Shown piece after piece: positions 26,119 to 35,839 of a DNA stretch of 64,000 bases. The position numbers and the translations under genes are program-made. Source of the DNA: Myxococcales bacterium (lineage in GTDB: Bacteria > Myxococcota > Polyangia > Nannocystales > Nannocystaceae). The notes below the pieces were generated by a model. The model did no database searches and had not been told where the DNA came from. It saw only the letters and a list, made by a program, of their open reading frames with translations. Position 1 is the first letter of the stretch. Each line of letters starts with the position of its first letter. The stretch spans positions 32,709 through 96,708 of the forward strand of contig JAEUJW010000087.1 of the NCBI GenBank assembly GCA_016793465.1, given 5' to 3'.

Positions 26119-27057
26119 TCAGCCGTGCTCGGCGAGCCAGCGCTCGGCGTCGATCGCCGCCATGCAGCCGGTGCCGGCCGCGGTGACGGCCTGGCGGTAG
26201 ACCTTGTCGGCCACGTCGCCGCAGGCGAACACGCCGGGCACGCGGGTGGCCGTCGAGCCCGGGACGACGCGCAGGTAGCCGGCCTCGTCCATGTCGAGCT
26301 GATTATTGAAGATCGGGCTGTTGGGCTGGTGGCCGATCGCCAGGAACACGCCGGTGACCGCGAGGTCCTCGGTGGCGCCGGTGACGGTGTCGCGCAGGCG
26401 CACGCCGGTGACCCTGTCGCCGCCGAGCACGTCGATGGTCTCGCGGTTCCAGTGCACGGTGATCTTCGGGTTGGCGAGCACGCGGTCCTGCATGATCTTG
26501 CTGGCGCGGAACGAGTCGCGGCGGTGCACCAGGTGCACGCTGCGGCACATGCGGGTGAGGAAGCTGGCCTCCTCCATGGCCGTGTCGCCGCCGCCGATCA
26601 CGACGACGTCCTGGTCGCGGTAGAACGCGCCGTCGCAGGTCGCGCAGGCCGTCACGCCGCCGCCGCTGAGGCGCAGGCGCTGCTCGTTCGGCAGGCCGAG
26701 CCACTTCGCCGAGGCGCCGGTGGCGATGATCAGCGTGTCGCCGGTGTAGATCGCCGAGTCGCCGGTAATTTTAAAGGGCCGCTGCGACAGGTCGGCCTCC
26801 ATGCCGAGGTCGTAGTGCAGCACGGTGCCGAAGCGCTCGGCTTGCAGGCGAAACTCCTCCATCATGTCGGGCCCCGAGACGCCCTTGGGGAAGCCGGGGT
26901 AGTTCTCGACGTCCGTGGTCGTGGTCAGCTGGCCGCCGGGTTCGGGCCCGCAGACCATGATCGGCGCGAGGTTGGCGCGAGCGGCGTAGATCGCCGCCGT
27001 ATAGCCGGCCGGGCCGGCGCCGAGGATGAGGACCTTGCTGTGGATCGTCTCGAGCAT
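26119..27057 (-). CDS. trxB: Thioredoxin-disulfide reductase
   Basis: A 312-residue flavoprotein that reduces thioredoxin with NADPH. The FAD motif is LILGAGPAGYTAAIYAARA (about residues 10-28). GGQLTTTTDVENYPGF is the characteristic loop, the redox pair is Cys138-Ala-Thr-Cys141 (ACATCDG), and the NADPH motif is VVIGGGDTAMEEA. The C-terminus has GVFACGDVADKVYRQAVTAAGTGCMAA. ATG at 27057 gives the normal family start; a TATCCT box lies ten bases before it. It is convergent with atpE. Confidence 0.97.
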   Translation of the reverse strand: MLETIHSKVLILGAGPAGYTAAIYAARANLAPIMVCGPEPGGQLTTTTDVENYPGFPKGVSGPDMMEEFRLQAERFGTVLHYDLGMEADLSQRPFKITGDSAIYTGDTLIIATGASAKWLGLPNEQRLRLSGGGVTACATCDGAFYRDQDVVVIGGGDTAMEEASFLTRMCRSVHLVHRRDSFRASKIMQDRVLANPKITVHWNRETIDVLGGDRVTGVRLRDTVTGATEDLAVTGVFLAIGHQPNSPIFNNQLDMDEAGYLRVVPGSTATRVPGVFACGDVADKVYRQAVTAAGTGCMAAIDAERWLAEHG

Positions 27058-27067
27058 GCGGACGGGG

Positions 27068-27097
27068 AGGATACGCAGCCCGTCCGCCCCCCGGCAA
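27068..27097 (-). promoter_or_regulatory. Promoter TTGCCG-N18-TATCCT for trxB
   Basis: On the minus strand TTGCCG (27097-27092), an 18-base spacer and TATCCT (27073-27068) lie ten bases before the trxB ATG. The predicted transcript start is within a few bases of the start codon. Confidence 0.45.
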
Positions 27098-27326
27098 GCG
27101 TCGCGGTCCGCCGCGCGCGTGGCGTGCGGCCGGGCGGTCGTGCGGCCCACGGCCCCGCGGGCGCGCGCCCGACACGCCCGTCACGCCCCGCGAGATCCCT
27201 CTCGACCTCGACCTGTCAGACATCGACTCCGCCCGCCTGGCCCTCGCCGACCTCTCCATTGCAGCAGCAAGCGTCGGGGGTGTTCACCGACTTGAACCGC
27301 TGCAGCGGATGGCGCCCTAATGCGGC

Positions 27327-29231
27327 ATGCATACCCCCCGCCTGTCTTGCCTGTTCATCCTCGCCGCCGCGGCCGCCTGCGGCGACGACGGCCCCGCGCA
27401 GACCACCACGACCACCACCCCGCTCACCACCGGCCTGACCCCCGGACCCGTCACCGACTCGAACGACACCGCGCCGACCAGCACCGGCGACTCGAGCGGC
27501 GTGACCGGCAACGAGGGCGGCAACACCGACGCGCTGACGAGCACGACCGCGAACACGACGACCTCCTCGACCGGCCCCGCTTCGAGCAGCGAGGGCGGCG
27601 AGTCGACCGGCAGCACCACCGCCGTGTCCGCGACCGCGTCGACCTCCGGCGAGTCGACGCAGGCATGCGTGTGCACCCCCGGCGAGACCGACGGCTGCGA
27701 CCCGGGCGGCGGCGTGCTGGTGTGCACCGACGACTGCCTCGGCTACGCGCCCGAGCCGTGCGCGCCGGGCCAGAGCTGCAAGGACGGCGTGTGCTCGGCG
27801 GGCGTGTGTTCGCCGGGCTTCAAGCAGTGCGTGGACCCGGACTCGTACGAGCAGTGCAACGGCGAGGGCAGCGGCTACGACCCCCCGGTCGCGTGCGCGC
27901 CGGAGGAGGGCTGCTTCGGCGGCGTGTGTACCAACCTGTGCTCGGTCGCCGAGGCGACGCCGAGCTCGGTGGGCTGCTCGTTCTTCGGGGCGCGCCAGGA
28001 CAACTACGACTACGCGGACATCGACTCGCTGGTGGTCGGCAACACCTCGAAGACCAAGACCGCGAAGGTCCAGCTGTACTTCACGGCCGACGGCACCAAC
28101 GTCGAGGCGCCGCAGGGCGCCGCCGTCGACGTGATGCCCGGCAAGACGGCCGAGTTCAAGATGAACAACCAGCCGTTCAAGAAGGTCTCGGGCCTGCGCA
28201 AGGGCGGGGTCTACCGCGTGCAGAGCAGCATCCCCGTGGTCGCCTACCAGCACTCGCCGATCAAGGCCCAGGCGACCAACGACTCGTCGATGCTGCTGCC
28301 CGAGCACGCGTTGAAGATGGACCACGTGATCGCCTCGTACCGCGACACCGTCAACGGCGAGGACCGGCCCAGCTACTTCAACGTGATCGCCACCGCCGAC
28401 GGCACCACCGTGAAGTGGACCCCGCCGGTTGCGACCGTGGCCGGCGCCGGCGTGCCGGCGGTCGCGGCCAACACGACCGGCATGGTGGTGATGAACCGCT
28501 TCGACATGCTGCAGGTCCGCGTGGCCAACGACCAGGACATCTCGGGCGCGCTCGTCAACGCCGACAAGCCGGTGTGGGTGGTGGGCGGGGTCAACTGCGC
28601 GTTCATCCCGGCCAACCAGTTCGCCTGCGACCACTGCGAGGAGGCGATCCTCCCGCTCGACTACTGGGGGAAGGAGTACGTCGGCGCGCACTCGCCGAAG
28701 CGCGGCAGCGAGAAGCACTACTGGCGCATCTACGGCGGCGAGGACGGCACCGTCGTGACCGCCACGCCGGCCGTGCCCGGCAGCCCGGTGAACGTCAACA
28801 AGGGCCAGTGGAAGGAGCTCGTGCTGAACAACTCGATCAGCACGATCTTCACCTCCGACAAGCCGTTCTTGGCCGTGCAGTACCTCGAGAGCCAGTTCGG
28901 CGGCGCCGGCACCGGCGACCCCGCGATGTACCAGATGATCCCCGTCGAGCAGTTCCTCGACAGCTACACCTTCGTCACCGGCGTCGGCTACACCAACCAC
29001 TACGTGCAGGTCATCCGCGCCAAGGGCAACCCCGACGTGCTCGTCGACGGCGCCGTGGTCGGCGGCTACTACGCGGTCGGCGACTACGAGGTGTCCGACT
29101 GGGTGATCGGCGAGGGCTCGCACACCGCCGAGAGCGCCGCGCCGTTCGGCATCGTCAGCGTCGGCTACACCGGCGTGACGTCGTACGCCTACCCGGGCGG
29201 CCTGAAGCTCGAGGTCATCAACCCGCAGTGA
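27327..29231 (+). CDS. IgGFc-binding-domain surface lipoprotein with Thr-rich stalk
   Basis: A 634-residue outer-surface protein. A short signal peptide ends in a lipobox LAAAAAC (Cys18). Residues about 25-115 are a Thr/Ser/Gly-rich stalk. Residues about 115-210 hold many Cys in short repeats (CTPGETDGCDPGGGVLVC, CAPGQSC, CSPGFKQC). The rest matches the IgGFc-binding-type domain widespread in myxobacteria: SIPVVAYQHSPI, NDSSMLLPEHALKMDHVIASY, ALVNADKPVWVVGGVNCA, TSDKPFLAVQYLES and FVTGVGYTNHYVQVI. The name comes from the mammalian FCGBP N-terminus; adhesion is an inference. A hairpin at 29233 ends the transcript. Confidence 0.8.
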   Translation: MHTPRLSCLFILAAAAACGDDGPAQTTTTTTPLTTGLTPGPVTDSNDTAPTSTGDSSGVTGNEGGNTDALTSTTANTTTSSTGPASSSEGGESTGSTTAVSATASTSGESTQACVCTPGETDGCDPGGGVLVCTDDCLGYAPEPCAPGQSCKDGVCSAGVCSPGFKQCVDPDSYEQCNGEGSGYDPPVACAPEEGCFGGVCTNLCSVAEATPSSVGCSFFGARQDNYDYADIDSLVVGNTSKTKTAKVQLYFTADGTNVEAPQGAAVDVMPGKTAEFKMNNQPFKKVSGLRKGGVYRVQSSIPVVAYQHSPIKAQATNDSSMLLPEHALKMDHVIASYRDTVNGEDRPSYFNVIATADGTTVKWTPPVATVAGAGVPAVAANTTGMVVMNRFDMLQVRVANDQDISGALVNADKPVWVVGGVNCAFIPANQFACDHCEEAILPLDYWGKEYVGAHSPKRGSEKHYWRIYGGEDGTVVTATPAVPGSPVNVNKGQWKELVLNNSISTIFTSDKPFLAVQYLESQFGGAGTGDPAMYQMIPVEQFLDSYTFVTGVGYTNHYVQVIRAKGNPDVLVDGAVVGGYYAVGDYEVSDWVIGEGSHTAESAAPFGIVSVGYTGVTSYAYPGGLKLEVINPQ

Positions 29232-29232
29232 G

Positions 29233-29289
29233 GGCGTGACGACGCGACACGGGCCCCGGCGCGCGCTCGGGGCCCGTCCGCGTCACGCC
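29233..29289. terminator. Two-part bidirectional terminator hairpin
   Basis: The inner stem ACGGGCCCCG/CGGGGCCCGT (29249-29258, 29268-29277) is enclosed by an outer stem GGCGTGACG/CGTCACGCC (29233-29241, 29281-29289). It fills the gap between two convergent genes and probably ends both transcripts. No T-run. Confidence 0.75.
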
Positions 29290-29291
29290 GA

Positions 29292-30755
29292 TCAGCGGCG
29301 CTCGATCACCGACTGGTGGGTCGCGCCGTTGCGGTCGACCTTCACCTCGACGCGGTTGTTGTCCTTGGCGAGCGCGCGGGCCACGTCCTGCGGGTCGCGC
29401 ACCGGCTCGCCGTTGACCGAGGTGATGCGGTCGCCCGGCTGCAGCCCGAGGTCGGCCGCCAGCGAGCCCGGACGCACGCTGCGCACGCCGAGCGCGTCAC
29501 CGTCGCGCTCGGCCTCGACGCCGAGGCGCGGCTGGCCGTCGGGGAACAGGCCGCCGCCCTGCGATCCGCCGCCGTTGCCGCGGCCGCGGCCCATGCGCGC
29601 GAGCTCCTCGTCGCTCGGCAGCTTGCCGACGGTCGCCTTCACCTCGATCGGCTTGCCTTTGCGCACCACCTTCAGGTTGGCCACCGTGCCGGGCTTCAGG
29701 TCCGCGACGCGGCCGCGGAGGTCGGCGAAGCTCTCGACGTTGTGGCTGTCGACGCCGACGATGCGGTCGCCGTTCTGCAGGCCCGCGCGGGCGGCGGGCG
29801 TGCCGGACACGACCTCGCCGACGAGCGCGCCGGACTCGGGCGTGGCGCCGACGGCCGGCTCGATGTCGCGGCCGGAGATGCCGAGCCAGCCGCGCACGAC
29901 CTTGCCGGTCGACTTCAGCTGCGGGATCACCTGCTTGGCCTGGTCGATGGGCACCGCGAAGCCGAGCCCGCGGCCGACCGCGTTGATCGCCGTGTTGATG
30001 CCGATGACCTCGCCGTTGAGGTTGAACAGCGGCCCGCCCGAGCTGCCGGGGGCGATCGACGCGTCGGTCTGCAGGAAGTCGATGTAGCTGTTCTGGTAGA
30101 GCCCGAGGCTGCCGCGGCCCTTGGCCGAGACGATGCCGGTGGTCGCGCTCTGCTCGAGGCCCATCGGCGAGCCGATGGCGATGACCCAGTCGCCGACCGC
30201 CATCGCCGAGGACGAGCCGAGCGTGGCCGGCTTCAGGCCGCTGGCGCCCTGCAGCTGGATGACCGCGATGTCGGTGAGAGGGTCGGTGCCGAGCACCTTG
30301 GCCGCGAACAGGCGCCCGTCGGCGAGCTTGACCTCGAGCTTCTCGGCGTTGTCGACGACGTGGTGGTTGGTCACGACGAGCCCGTCGCTCGAGAGGATCA
30401 CCCCGGAGCCGATGCCCTCGCGCGGCTGCTGCGGGCCGAGGTCGAGGAACGGCAGCATGCGCGGGTCGATGCCCTGGAGGTCGAGCGCGCGCGAGGCCTT
30501 GCCGTGCGCGCGCACGTTGACGACCGAGGGGCCGATCTCCTTGACGAGCGGGGCCAGGCTGCGCCGCGGGTCGAAGTTCGCGGAGGCCGCCACCACCGGG
30601 GCGCCGGTGCCTTCGCGCCACAGCGTCTCGCCGGCGGCCTCGGCCTGGCCGATGCAGCTCACCGCGGACGCGCCGGCGCCGAGCGCCGACATTCCGAAGA
30701 ACACGAGCAGGGCTTGGGGGGTGCGGAGCCGTCGGGTGCGGATCGTCTTGGTCAT
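29292..30755 (-). CDS. htrA: HtrA/DegQ-type periplasmic serine protease
   Basis: A 487-residue trypsin-like quality-control protease with two PDZ domains. The N-terminus (about residues 12-40) is an export signal. The catalytic triad is His132 (TNHHVV), Asp162 (TDIAV) and Ser239 (APGSSGGPL). PDZ1 spans about 280-375 ([30 protein letters not shown]). A Gly-rich linker follows ([13 protein letters not shown]), and a shorter PDZ2 closes the protein ([22 protein letters not shown]). A typical DegP/DegQ layout. Transcribed convergently to the IgGFc-binding protein gene. Confidence 0.93.
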   Translation of the reverse strand: MTKTIRTRRLRTPQALLVFFGMSALGAGASAVSCIGQAEAAGETLWREGTGAPVVAASANFDPRRSLAPLVKEIGPSVVNVRAHGKASRALDLQGIDPRMLPFLDLGPQQPREGIGSGVILSSDGLVVTNHHVVDNAEKLEVKLADGRLFAAKVLGTDPLTDIAVIQLQGASGLKPATLGSSSAMAVGDWVIAIGSPMGLEQSATTGIVSAKGRGSLGLYQNSYIDFLQTDASIAPGSSGGPLFNLNGEVIGINTAINAVGRGLGFAVPIDQAKQVIPQLKSTGKVVRGWLGISGRDIEPAVGATPESGALVGEVVSGTPAARAGLQNGDRIVGVDSHNVESFADLRGRVADLKPGTVANLKVVRKGKPIEVKATVGKLPSDEELARMGRGRGNGGGSQGGGLFPDGQPRLGVEAERDGDALGVRSVRPGSLAADLGLQPGDRITSVNGEPVRDPQDVARALAKDNNRVEVKVDRNGATHQSVIERR

Positions 30756-30810
30756 GTCGACCTCAACAGCACGCCCCCGTCGGGTATTCCCGCCCCCTGC
30801 GCCGGAGCCT

Positions 30811-32625
30811 CTACTCGTCCGGCTCGGGCTCCTTGAAGCCCATGCGGTAGAGCTCGGCGTACACGCCGCCGCGGGCCAGCAGCGCCTCGTGCGGCCCCTG
30901 CTCGACGATCTGCCCGTCCTGCATGACGAGGATCTTGTCGGCCTTGCGCACCGTGCTCAGGCGATGGGCGATGACCAGCACGCTGCGCCCGCGCAGCAGC
31001 TCCTCGATCGCCGCCTGCACCTTGTGCTCCGTCATGCTGTCGACGCTCGCCGTCGCCTCGTCGAGGATGAGCAGCGTCGGCGAGCGCGCCGCCACCCGCG
31101 CGAACGCCAGCAGCTGCGCCTCGCCCGCCGACAGGTTGCGCCCGCGCTCCCCGACCACGAACTCCAGGCCCCCGCGCTGGCTGAGGAACTCGGCCTGCAC
31201 CGTGCGCAGCGCCGCCTCGATGCGCTCCGGGTGCTCGGCCAGCGCCGGGTCGCCGAGGCTGACGTTGAAGGCCACGTCGTCGTTGAACAGGAACACGTCC
31301 TGCTGGACCATCAGCATGTGGCTGCGCAGGGTGTCGGGCGCCACGTCGCGCACCTCGACCTCGCCGCCGGGCGTCTGCAGGCCCACGCGCCCGCTGTAGC
31401 CGTCGTAGGTGCGCGTCAGCACGCGCCCGAGGCTGGTCTTGCCCGAGCCGGTGCGCCCGACCACCGCCACCACCTCGCCGGGCGCGATGTCGAAGGAGAT
31501 GCCTTTGAGAATCTCCGGCCCGTCCTGGCGGTAGCGGAAGTGCAGGTCGCGGACGCTGACGCCGCCGCTGAAGTCTTTGATCGGGTCGGCCTCGCCGGGC
31601 GCGGCGCGGCGCTCGACCGGCTCGTCGAGCAGCGCGTAGATCCGCTCGAGCGAGGCCACCGCCCGCTGGATCGTCGCCAGCTTGCCCGAGAACTCGCGGA
31701 TCGGCACGAACACCCGCTGCAGGTAGTCGATGAACGCGAACAGCAGCCCGAGCGTGACGCCCGTCTCGGCCGCGGTCCTGGGGAACAGCTCGGGCGCCGC
31801 GAAGTAGATCAGCAGGGCCACGCACATGGCCGAGATGCCGTCCATGATGGCGAACAGCGAGGCGTCGTACCAGTTGGCCAGCTTGACCGCGCGCAGGAAG
31901 CGGGTGCCGAGGCGCTCGTACTCCTGCACCGTGGCCTGCTCGCGCCCGTACAGCTGGACCACCGTGGTGCCCGCCAGCTGCTCGGCGAGGTAGCCGCTCT
32001 GCACGCTCTGGGCCTTGCGGATCTCGAGCTGCAGCGCGCGCAGGCGGCTCGAGAACCACCGCACCAGCACCGTCAGCACCGGCGCGACCGCCAGCGAGAT
32101 CAGCGTCAGCCGCACGTCGAGCCAGAACATCGCCGCGACGATCGAGAGGATCACCGCGACGTCGGTGACGATCGTGAACACCCCGAACGCCAGCGTCTCG
32201 CTGAGCGCCTCGACGTCGCTGGTGCTGCGCGACAGCAGGCTGCCGATCGGCGTCCTGTCGTAGAAGCGGGCCGGCAGGCGCAGCACGTGGCGGAAGATGC
32301 CGCGCCGCAGGTCGTTGATCGTCACGTTCCCGGCCCGCTGCATGGCGTAGACCTGGACCGCCGAGGCGAAGAACTCCGCCATCACCGCCCCGAGGAACAG
32401 CATGGCCGTGAAGCGCAGCCCGAGCGCGTCGCCCCCGGCGATGTCGACGTCGATCGCCTGTTTGACTAATAGCGGCCGCAGGGCGCTGACGGCGGCGACC
32501 ACCGGGATCATCAGCAGGCCCAGCCACAGCCACCGCCGGTGCGGTCGCACGTAGATCCAGAAGCGCCGCAGCGCGGGCCACGTGCCCAGCGGCTTCGCGG
32601 GCGCGGACGGCTTGGCGTCAGTCAC
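30811..32625 (-). CDS. ABC exporter subunit, catalytic-glutamate half
   Basis: A 604-residue half-transporter with six membrane helices (about residues 20-320) and an ATPase domain (about 350-590). Walker A is GRTGSGKTS, Walker [13 protein letters not shown] with the catalytic Glu, and the H-loop IAHRLS. The signature is LSAGE instead of LSGGQ. The start overlaps the stop of the upstream half-transporter by eight bases. The two would form a heterodimer of the MdlA/MdlB or LmrC/LmrD type: this subunit's Walker B pairs with the partner's intact signature, giving one functional ATP site. The substrate is unknown. Confidence 0.92.
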   Translation of the reverse strand: MTDAKPSAPAKPLGTWPALRRFWIYVRPHRRWLWLGLLMIPVVAAVSALRPLLVKQAIDVDIAGGDALGLRFTAMLFLGAVMAEFFASAVQVYAMQRAGNVTINDLRRGIFRHVLRLPARFYDRTPIGSLLSRSTSDVEALSETLAFGVFTIVTDVAVILSIVAAMFWLDVRLTLISLAVAPVLTVLVRWFSSRLRALQLEIRKAQSVQSGYLAEQLAGTTVVQLYGREQATVQEYERLGTRFLRAVKLANWYDASLFAIMDGISAMCVALLIYFAAPELFPRTAAETGVTLGLLFAFIDYLQRVFVPIREFSGKLATIQRAVASLERIYALLDEPVERRAAPGEADPIKDFSGGVSVRDLHFRYRQDGPEILKGISFDIAPGEVVAVVGRTGSGKTSLGRVLTRTYDGYSGRVGLQTPGGEVEVRDVAPDTLRSHMLMVQQDVFLFNDDVAFNVSLGDPALAEHPERIEAALRTVQAEFLSQRGGLEFVVGERGRNLSAGEAQLLAFARVAARSPTLLILDEATASVDSMTEHKVQAAIEELLRGRSVLVIAHRLSTVRKADKILVMQDGQIVEQGPHEALLARGGVYAELYRMGFKEPEPDE

Positions 32626-34438
32626 GGGCGGCCTCCTGGTGCGCGTGGGTCTCGGCGTAGTGCCCGCCGTGGGCGAGCAGCGACGCGTGCGTGCCGCGCT
32701 CGACGACCTTGCCGTCGGCCAGCACGAGGATCTCGTCGGCGTGCTCGAGCACGCTGGTGCGGTGCGACACGATCACCGTGGTCGGCGGCAGGCGGTCGCC
32801 GCCGCCGCCGTCGTGCAGGCCGCGGATCGCCGCGACCAGCTTGATCTCGGTGCCCTGGTCGACCGCGCTGAGCACGTCGTCGAGCAGCAGCAGCGCCGGG
32901 CGGCGGTACAGCGCGCGGGCCAGGGCCGTGCGCTGGCGCTGCCCGCCCGACAGCGTCACCCCGCGCTCGCCGACCACCGTGTCGAGCCCCTCGGGCAGCG
33001 CCCGCACGTCGTCGCGCAGGCAGGCCGCGGCCAGCACCTGGTCGAGCAGCGGGTCGGGCTCGACCGGCGCCGCCCTGCGCGCGCCGCTCTTGTCGGCCTC
33101 GCCGTCGTCGCTGCGCACGTGCCCGGTGCGCTCGCCCCTCAGGCGGATGTTGTCGCGCAGCGTGGTCGAGAACAGGAACGGGTCCTGCGGCACCACGGCC
33201 ATGGCGCCGCGCAGCTGGCCGAGCGGCACCGCGGTGATGTCGACCCCGTCGACGAACGCCGTGCCCGCCGGCGGCGTGTACACGCGGGCCAGCAGATTAA
33301 TCAACGTGGTCTTGCCGGCGCCGGTGCGGCCGAAGATGCCGAGCGTCTGACCCGGCTTCAAGGCCACGTCGATGTCCGCGAGCGACGGCTTGTCGGCGCC
33401 CGGATACGTGAAGTGCAGCCCGCGCAGGGTCAGCTCCGGCGGCCGCTTGACGTCCAGCGCCGCCGCGACCGGCGGCAGGTCCGGCGCGGTGCGCATGACC
33501 TCGTCGACGCGGGCGATGGCGATGAACCCGCGGGAGATCGACGCGAGCACCCACGCGAGCGCCATGAGCAGCCCGACCAGCGAGATCAGCAGGGTAGTGA
33601 ACGTGGCGATCGCCCCGACCTGCAGCTGCCCGGCGATCACCCGGTCGCCGCCGATCCACAGCACCAGCGCGGTGCCCACCAGCCCCGAGAGCCCGAGCAC
33701 CGGCATCGAGAACGCCCGCATCGACGCCAGCCGCAGCTGCAGGTCGAGGTACGGCTGGTTGCGGGCCTCGAAGCGGCGGACCAGCGCCTCCTCGGCGACG
33801 TGCGCGCGCGCGGTGCCGATGCCCGCGTAGGCCTCGAGCATGTTGTCGGACAGCTTGCCGAGCTGTTCGAACGAGGTGCGGATCATCGCGTAGAAGCTGC
33901 GGACCACGTGCATGGTGTAGGCCCCGCCGACGGCGATCGGCAGCATGCACCACAGCGTCAGCCACGGGTCGGTCACCCACATCTGGCCGATGTGCATGGG
34001 GAACGCGACCAGCACGTTGAGCACCTGCAGGCCGGCGAACCCGACCAGCAGGCGGATCGACATGGTGTCGTTGGTCGCCAGGCTGACCAGCTCGCCGACC
34101 TTGCGTTTGAGGAAGAACGGCCGCTGCATGGCCAGCAGGTGGCCGAACAGGTCGACCGCCACGCGGAACTCGACCTCGCGCCCCGGGTTGAAGAACAGCA
34201 CCCGCGACAGCGTGCGCACCACCACCACGGCGACGGCCCAGCCCATCAGCTCGAGCGCGATCGCCTGGCCCGCGGCGAGCCCCGCGCCGCTCGGGCCCAG
34301 CGCGTCGAGGGCCTGCCCGATCATCGTCGGGATGCGGACCACCGCGTAGTTGGTGAGCAGCAGCATCACCAACCCCAGCGCGTACTGCGGCGTATTGCGC
34401 CGCACGTAGCGGTTGAAGAATCGCAGGGCGAGGTTCAC
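32618..34438 (-). CDS. ABC exporter subunit, intact-signature half
   Basis: A 606-residue half-transporter, first gene of the exporter pair. Six membrane helices precede an ATPase domain with Walker A GRTGAGKTT, Q-loop VVPQDPFLF and an intact signature LSGGQRQR. Walker B is LLLLDDVLSAVD: the catalytic Glu is Asp, marking a degenerate site. A charged insertion of about 40 residues (ERTGHVRSDDGEADKSG) lies between the Q-loop and the signature, and a Gly/Asp insertion lies before the H-loop. Start GTG at 34438. A TG-C-TACAAC box about 20 bases upstream could be its promoter. Confidence 0.92.
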   Translation of the reverse strand: MNLALRFFNRYVRRNTPQYALGLVMLLLTNYAVVRIPTMIGQALDALGPSGAGLAAGQAIALELMGWAVAVVVVRTLSRVLFFNPGREVEFRVAVDLFGHLLAMQRPFFLKRKVGELVSLATNDTMSIRLLVGFAGLQVLNVLVAFPMHIGQMWVTDPWLTLWCMLPIAVGGAYTMHVVRSFYAMIRTSFEQLGKLSDNMLEAYAGIGTARAHVAEEALVRRFEARNQPYLDLQLRLASMRAFSMPVLGLSGLVGTALVLWIGGDRVIAGQLQVGAIATFTTLLISLVGLLMALAWVLASISRGFIAIARVDEVMRTAPDLPPVAAALDVKRPPELTLRGLHFTYPGADKPSLADIDVALKPGQTLGIFGRTGAGKTTLINLLARVYTPPAGTAFVDGVDITAVPLGQLRGAMAVVPQDPFLFSTTLRDNIRLRGERTGHVRSDDGEADKSGARRAAPVEPDPLLDQVLAAACLRDDVRALPEGLDTVVGERGVTLSGGQRQRTALARALYRRPALLLLDDVLSAVDQGTEIKLVAAIRGLHDGGGGDRLPPTTVIVSHRTSVLEHADEILVLADGKVVERGTHASLLAHGGHYAETHAHQEAARD

Positions 34439-34546
34439 GAGGGGGGAAGGCCGGGCGTTGTAGCACGGGCGAAATTGCCGTCGCCAGCGCCAACGCCACG
34501 GTTCATGAAGGCTTCTTTATCGCCGACGCTTAAACTTAAAAGAGCT

Positions 34547-34578
34547 CGGGCCAGGCCGGCGAGCGCCGGTCTGGCCCG
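34547..34578 (-). terminator. Terminator hairpin of the small lipoprotein gene
   Basis: CGGGCCAG/CTGGCCCG with further CCGGCG/CGCCGG pairing forms a long stem. On the minus strand it is followed by AGCTCTTTTAAGTTTAAG, a T-rich tract, consistent with intrinsic termination of the 34834-34622 gene. Confidence 0.75.
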
Positions 34579-34621
34579 GGTGGCTCCGCGGGTCAGACCC
34601 TCGGAGCCGCCGAGCATCCGC

Positions 34622-34834
34622 TCACGGGGTGGGAGCGGCCGGGGCGTCGCCCTCGGGCGCCTCGGGAGCAGCCGCGTCACCCGCGGGCGCCTCGGGGGCC
34701 GCCGGGGTCTCGGGGGTCGCCGGCGTCTCGGGCTTGGCGGTATCGGGGTTGGCGGTGTCGGGGGCGGACTTGTTGCAAGCCATGGTCCCGACGGACAGCG
34801 CAGCGAACACAAACGCGATGGTGGCCTTCTTCAT
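34622..34834 (-). CDS. Small lipoprotein with Pro/Ala/Glu repeats, 70 aa
   Basis: MKKATIAFVFAALSVGTMAC is a clear lipoprotein signal with Cys20. The mature part is only about 50 residues and consists of degenerate PETPATPETPAAPEAP units, so it is probably an extended, disordered envelope peptide. ATG at 34834 is chosen over one 21 bases upstream because AGGAGA lies at the right distance and the signal starts there. A terminator follows. Function unknown. Confidence 0.75.
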   Translation of the reverse strand: MKKATIAFVFAALSVGTMACNKSAPDTANPDTAKPETPATPETPAAPEAPAGDAAAPEAPEGDAPAAPTP

Positions 34835-35146
34835 GAACGTTCTCCTGGACGACACCCCAGTTCAGGCCCGTAGAGCCATTTAGCCCGGTCGGGAACCCCT
34901 TCGAGGGGTAGTCGAAGTGTCAGCCTCCGCGGATACCGCGTTTCGGCGCGGATTGCTAGCTCCGCGCGTGCACGCCAGGCCGAGAATTGGCCCGTCCACG
35001 CGCCGATAGACCAAGTTTGGCGGCTTTGTGGCCTTCCGTCCCCGTAAATTCTCGGCGGTCGGCGGGGGAGATCTCCCGGACAGGCTCCCTTGAACAGAGT
35101 CTCAGCGTGCGAATGCACGCGCACCCGCTGTTTTGCCGCAGGCGGC

Positions 35147-35767
35147 TCACAACCGTGACGTCGGGTCGGCCGCGAGCTCGTCCTCTTCGAGCTCGTCGTC
35201 GTGGTCGATCTCGTCGAGCGCCGCGTCGGCCGCCGCCAGGCTGGCGCGCAGCTCGGCGACCAGCGCGGCGAAGCGAGCCTGGCCGGCGACATCCCCGCCG
35301 AGGTCGTTGAGCAGATCTTCCCACTGGCGAAACGTGCGCTCGACGAGCGCCTGCGTGCGCCCGTCGTCGGCCTCGCGGCGCAGGGCCCGGTGCTGCTCGG
35401 TGAGGTTGGCGGCCTGCCGCGCCCGCTGCTCGCGCCAGCGGCGGTACGCGCGCTGCGGGTCGCTCGAGCGGGCCCAGCGCTTGGCCGAGCGCTCGATGTC
35501 CGCGACGCTCCGGCCCATCCCGCGGACCAGCGCCCGGTAGGCCGCGAGGTTGGCCTTCACGTGCACCCGGGCCCCGTGCTCGCGGGTCAGCGCCTTCTCC
35601 GCCGCGAGGTCGTCGTCCTTGAAGCCGGCCTTGCGCCGGGCCTCGGCCAGCTCCTCGGGCGTCATCGCCGGCGGGCTCGCGACCGGGGCCGCCGCGGTCT
35701 GCGGCCGCGGCTCCGGCGGCGCCTCGCAGGCGACCACCAGAGCGAGTGGGATGAACCGACGCGGCAT
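35147..35767 (-). CDS. Helical lipoprotein, 206 aa
   Basis: FIPLALVVAC gives a short signal and lipobox (Cys14). After a Pro/Ala linker the protein is a long run of charged helices (AEARRKAGFKDDDLAAEKALTREHG, RRWREQRARQAANLTEQHRALRREADD), compatible with a coiled coil, and ends in an acidic tail (DEIDHDDELEEDELA). Not recognised. The 290-base gap between it and the small lipoprotein gene contains no gene, only a weak hairpin ACCCC-TTCGA-GGGGT near 34896. Confidence 0.65.
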   Translation of the reverse strand: MPRRFIPLALVVACEAPPEPRPQTAAAPVASPPAMTPEELAEARRKAGFKDDDLAAEKALTREHGARVHVKANLAAYRALVRGMGRSVADIERSAKRWARSSDPQRAYRRWREQRARQAANLTEQHRALRREADDGRTQALVERTFRQWEDLLNDLGGDVAGQARFAALVAELRASLAAADAALDEIDHDDELEEDELAADPTSRL

Positions 35768-35824
35768 GACGCCCGCCGCGTTTTAGTACAAATCCCCGGC
35801 GCCCGGGACCGTCCGCCCCGGTGC

Positions 35825-35830
35825 TACACT
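35825..35830 (+). promoter_or_regulatory. -10 hexamer TACACT nine bases before xdhC
   Basis: TACACT ends nine bases before the ATG at 35840 in a 72-base divergent gap. No good -35 was seen. Confidence 0.35.
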
Positions 35831-35839
35831 GCCGCGCCC

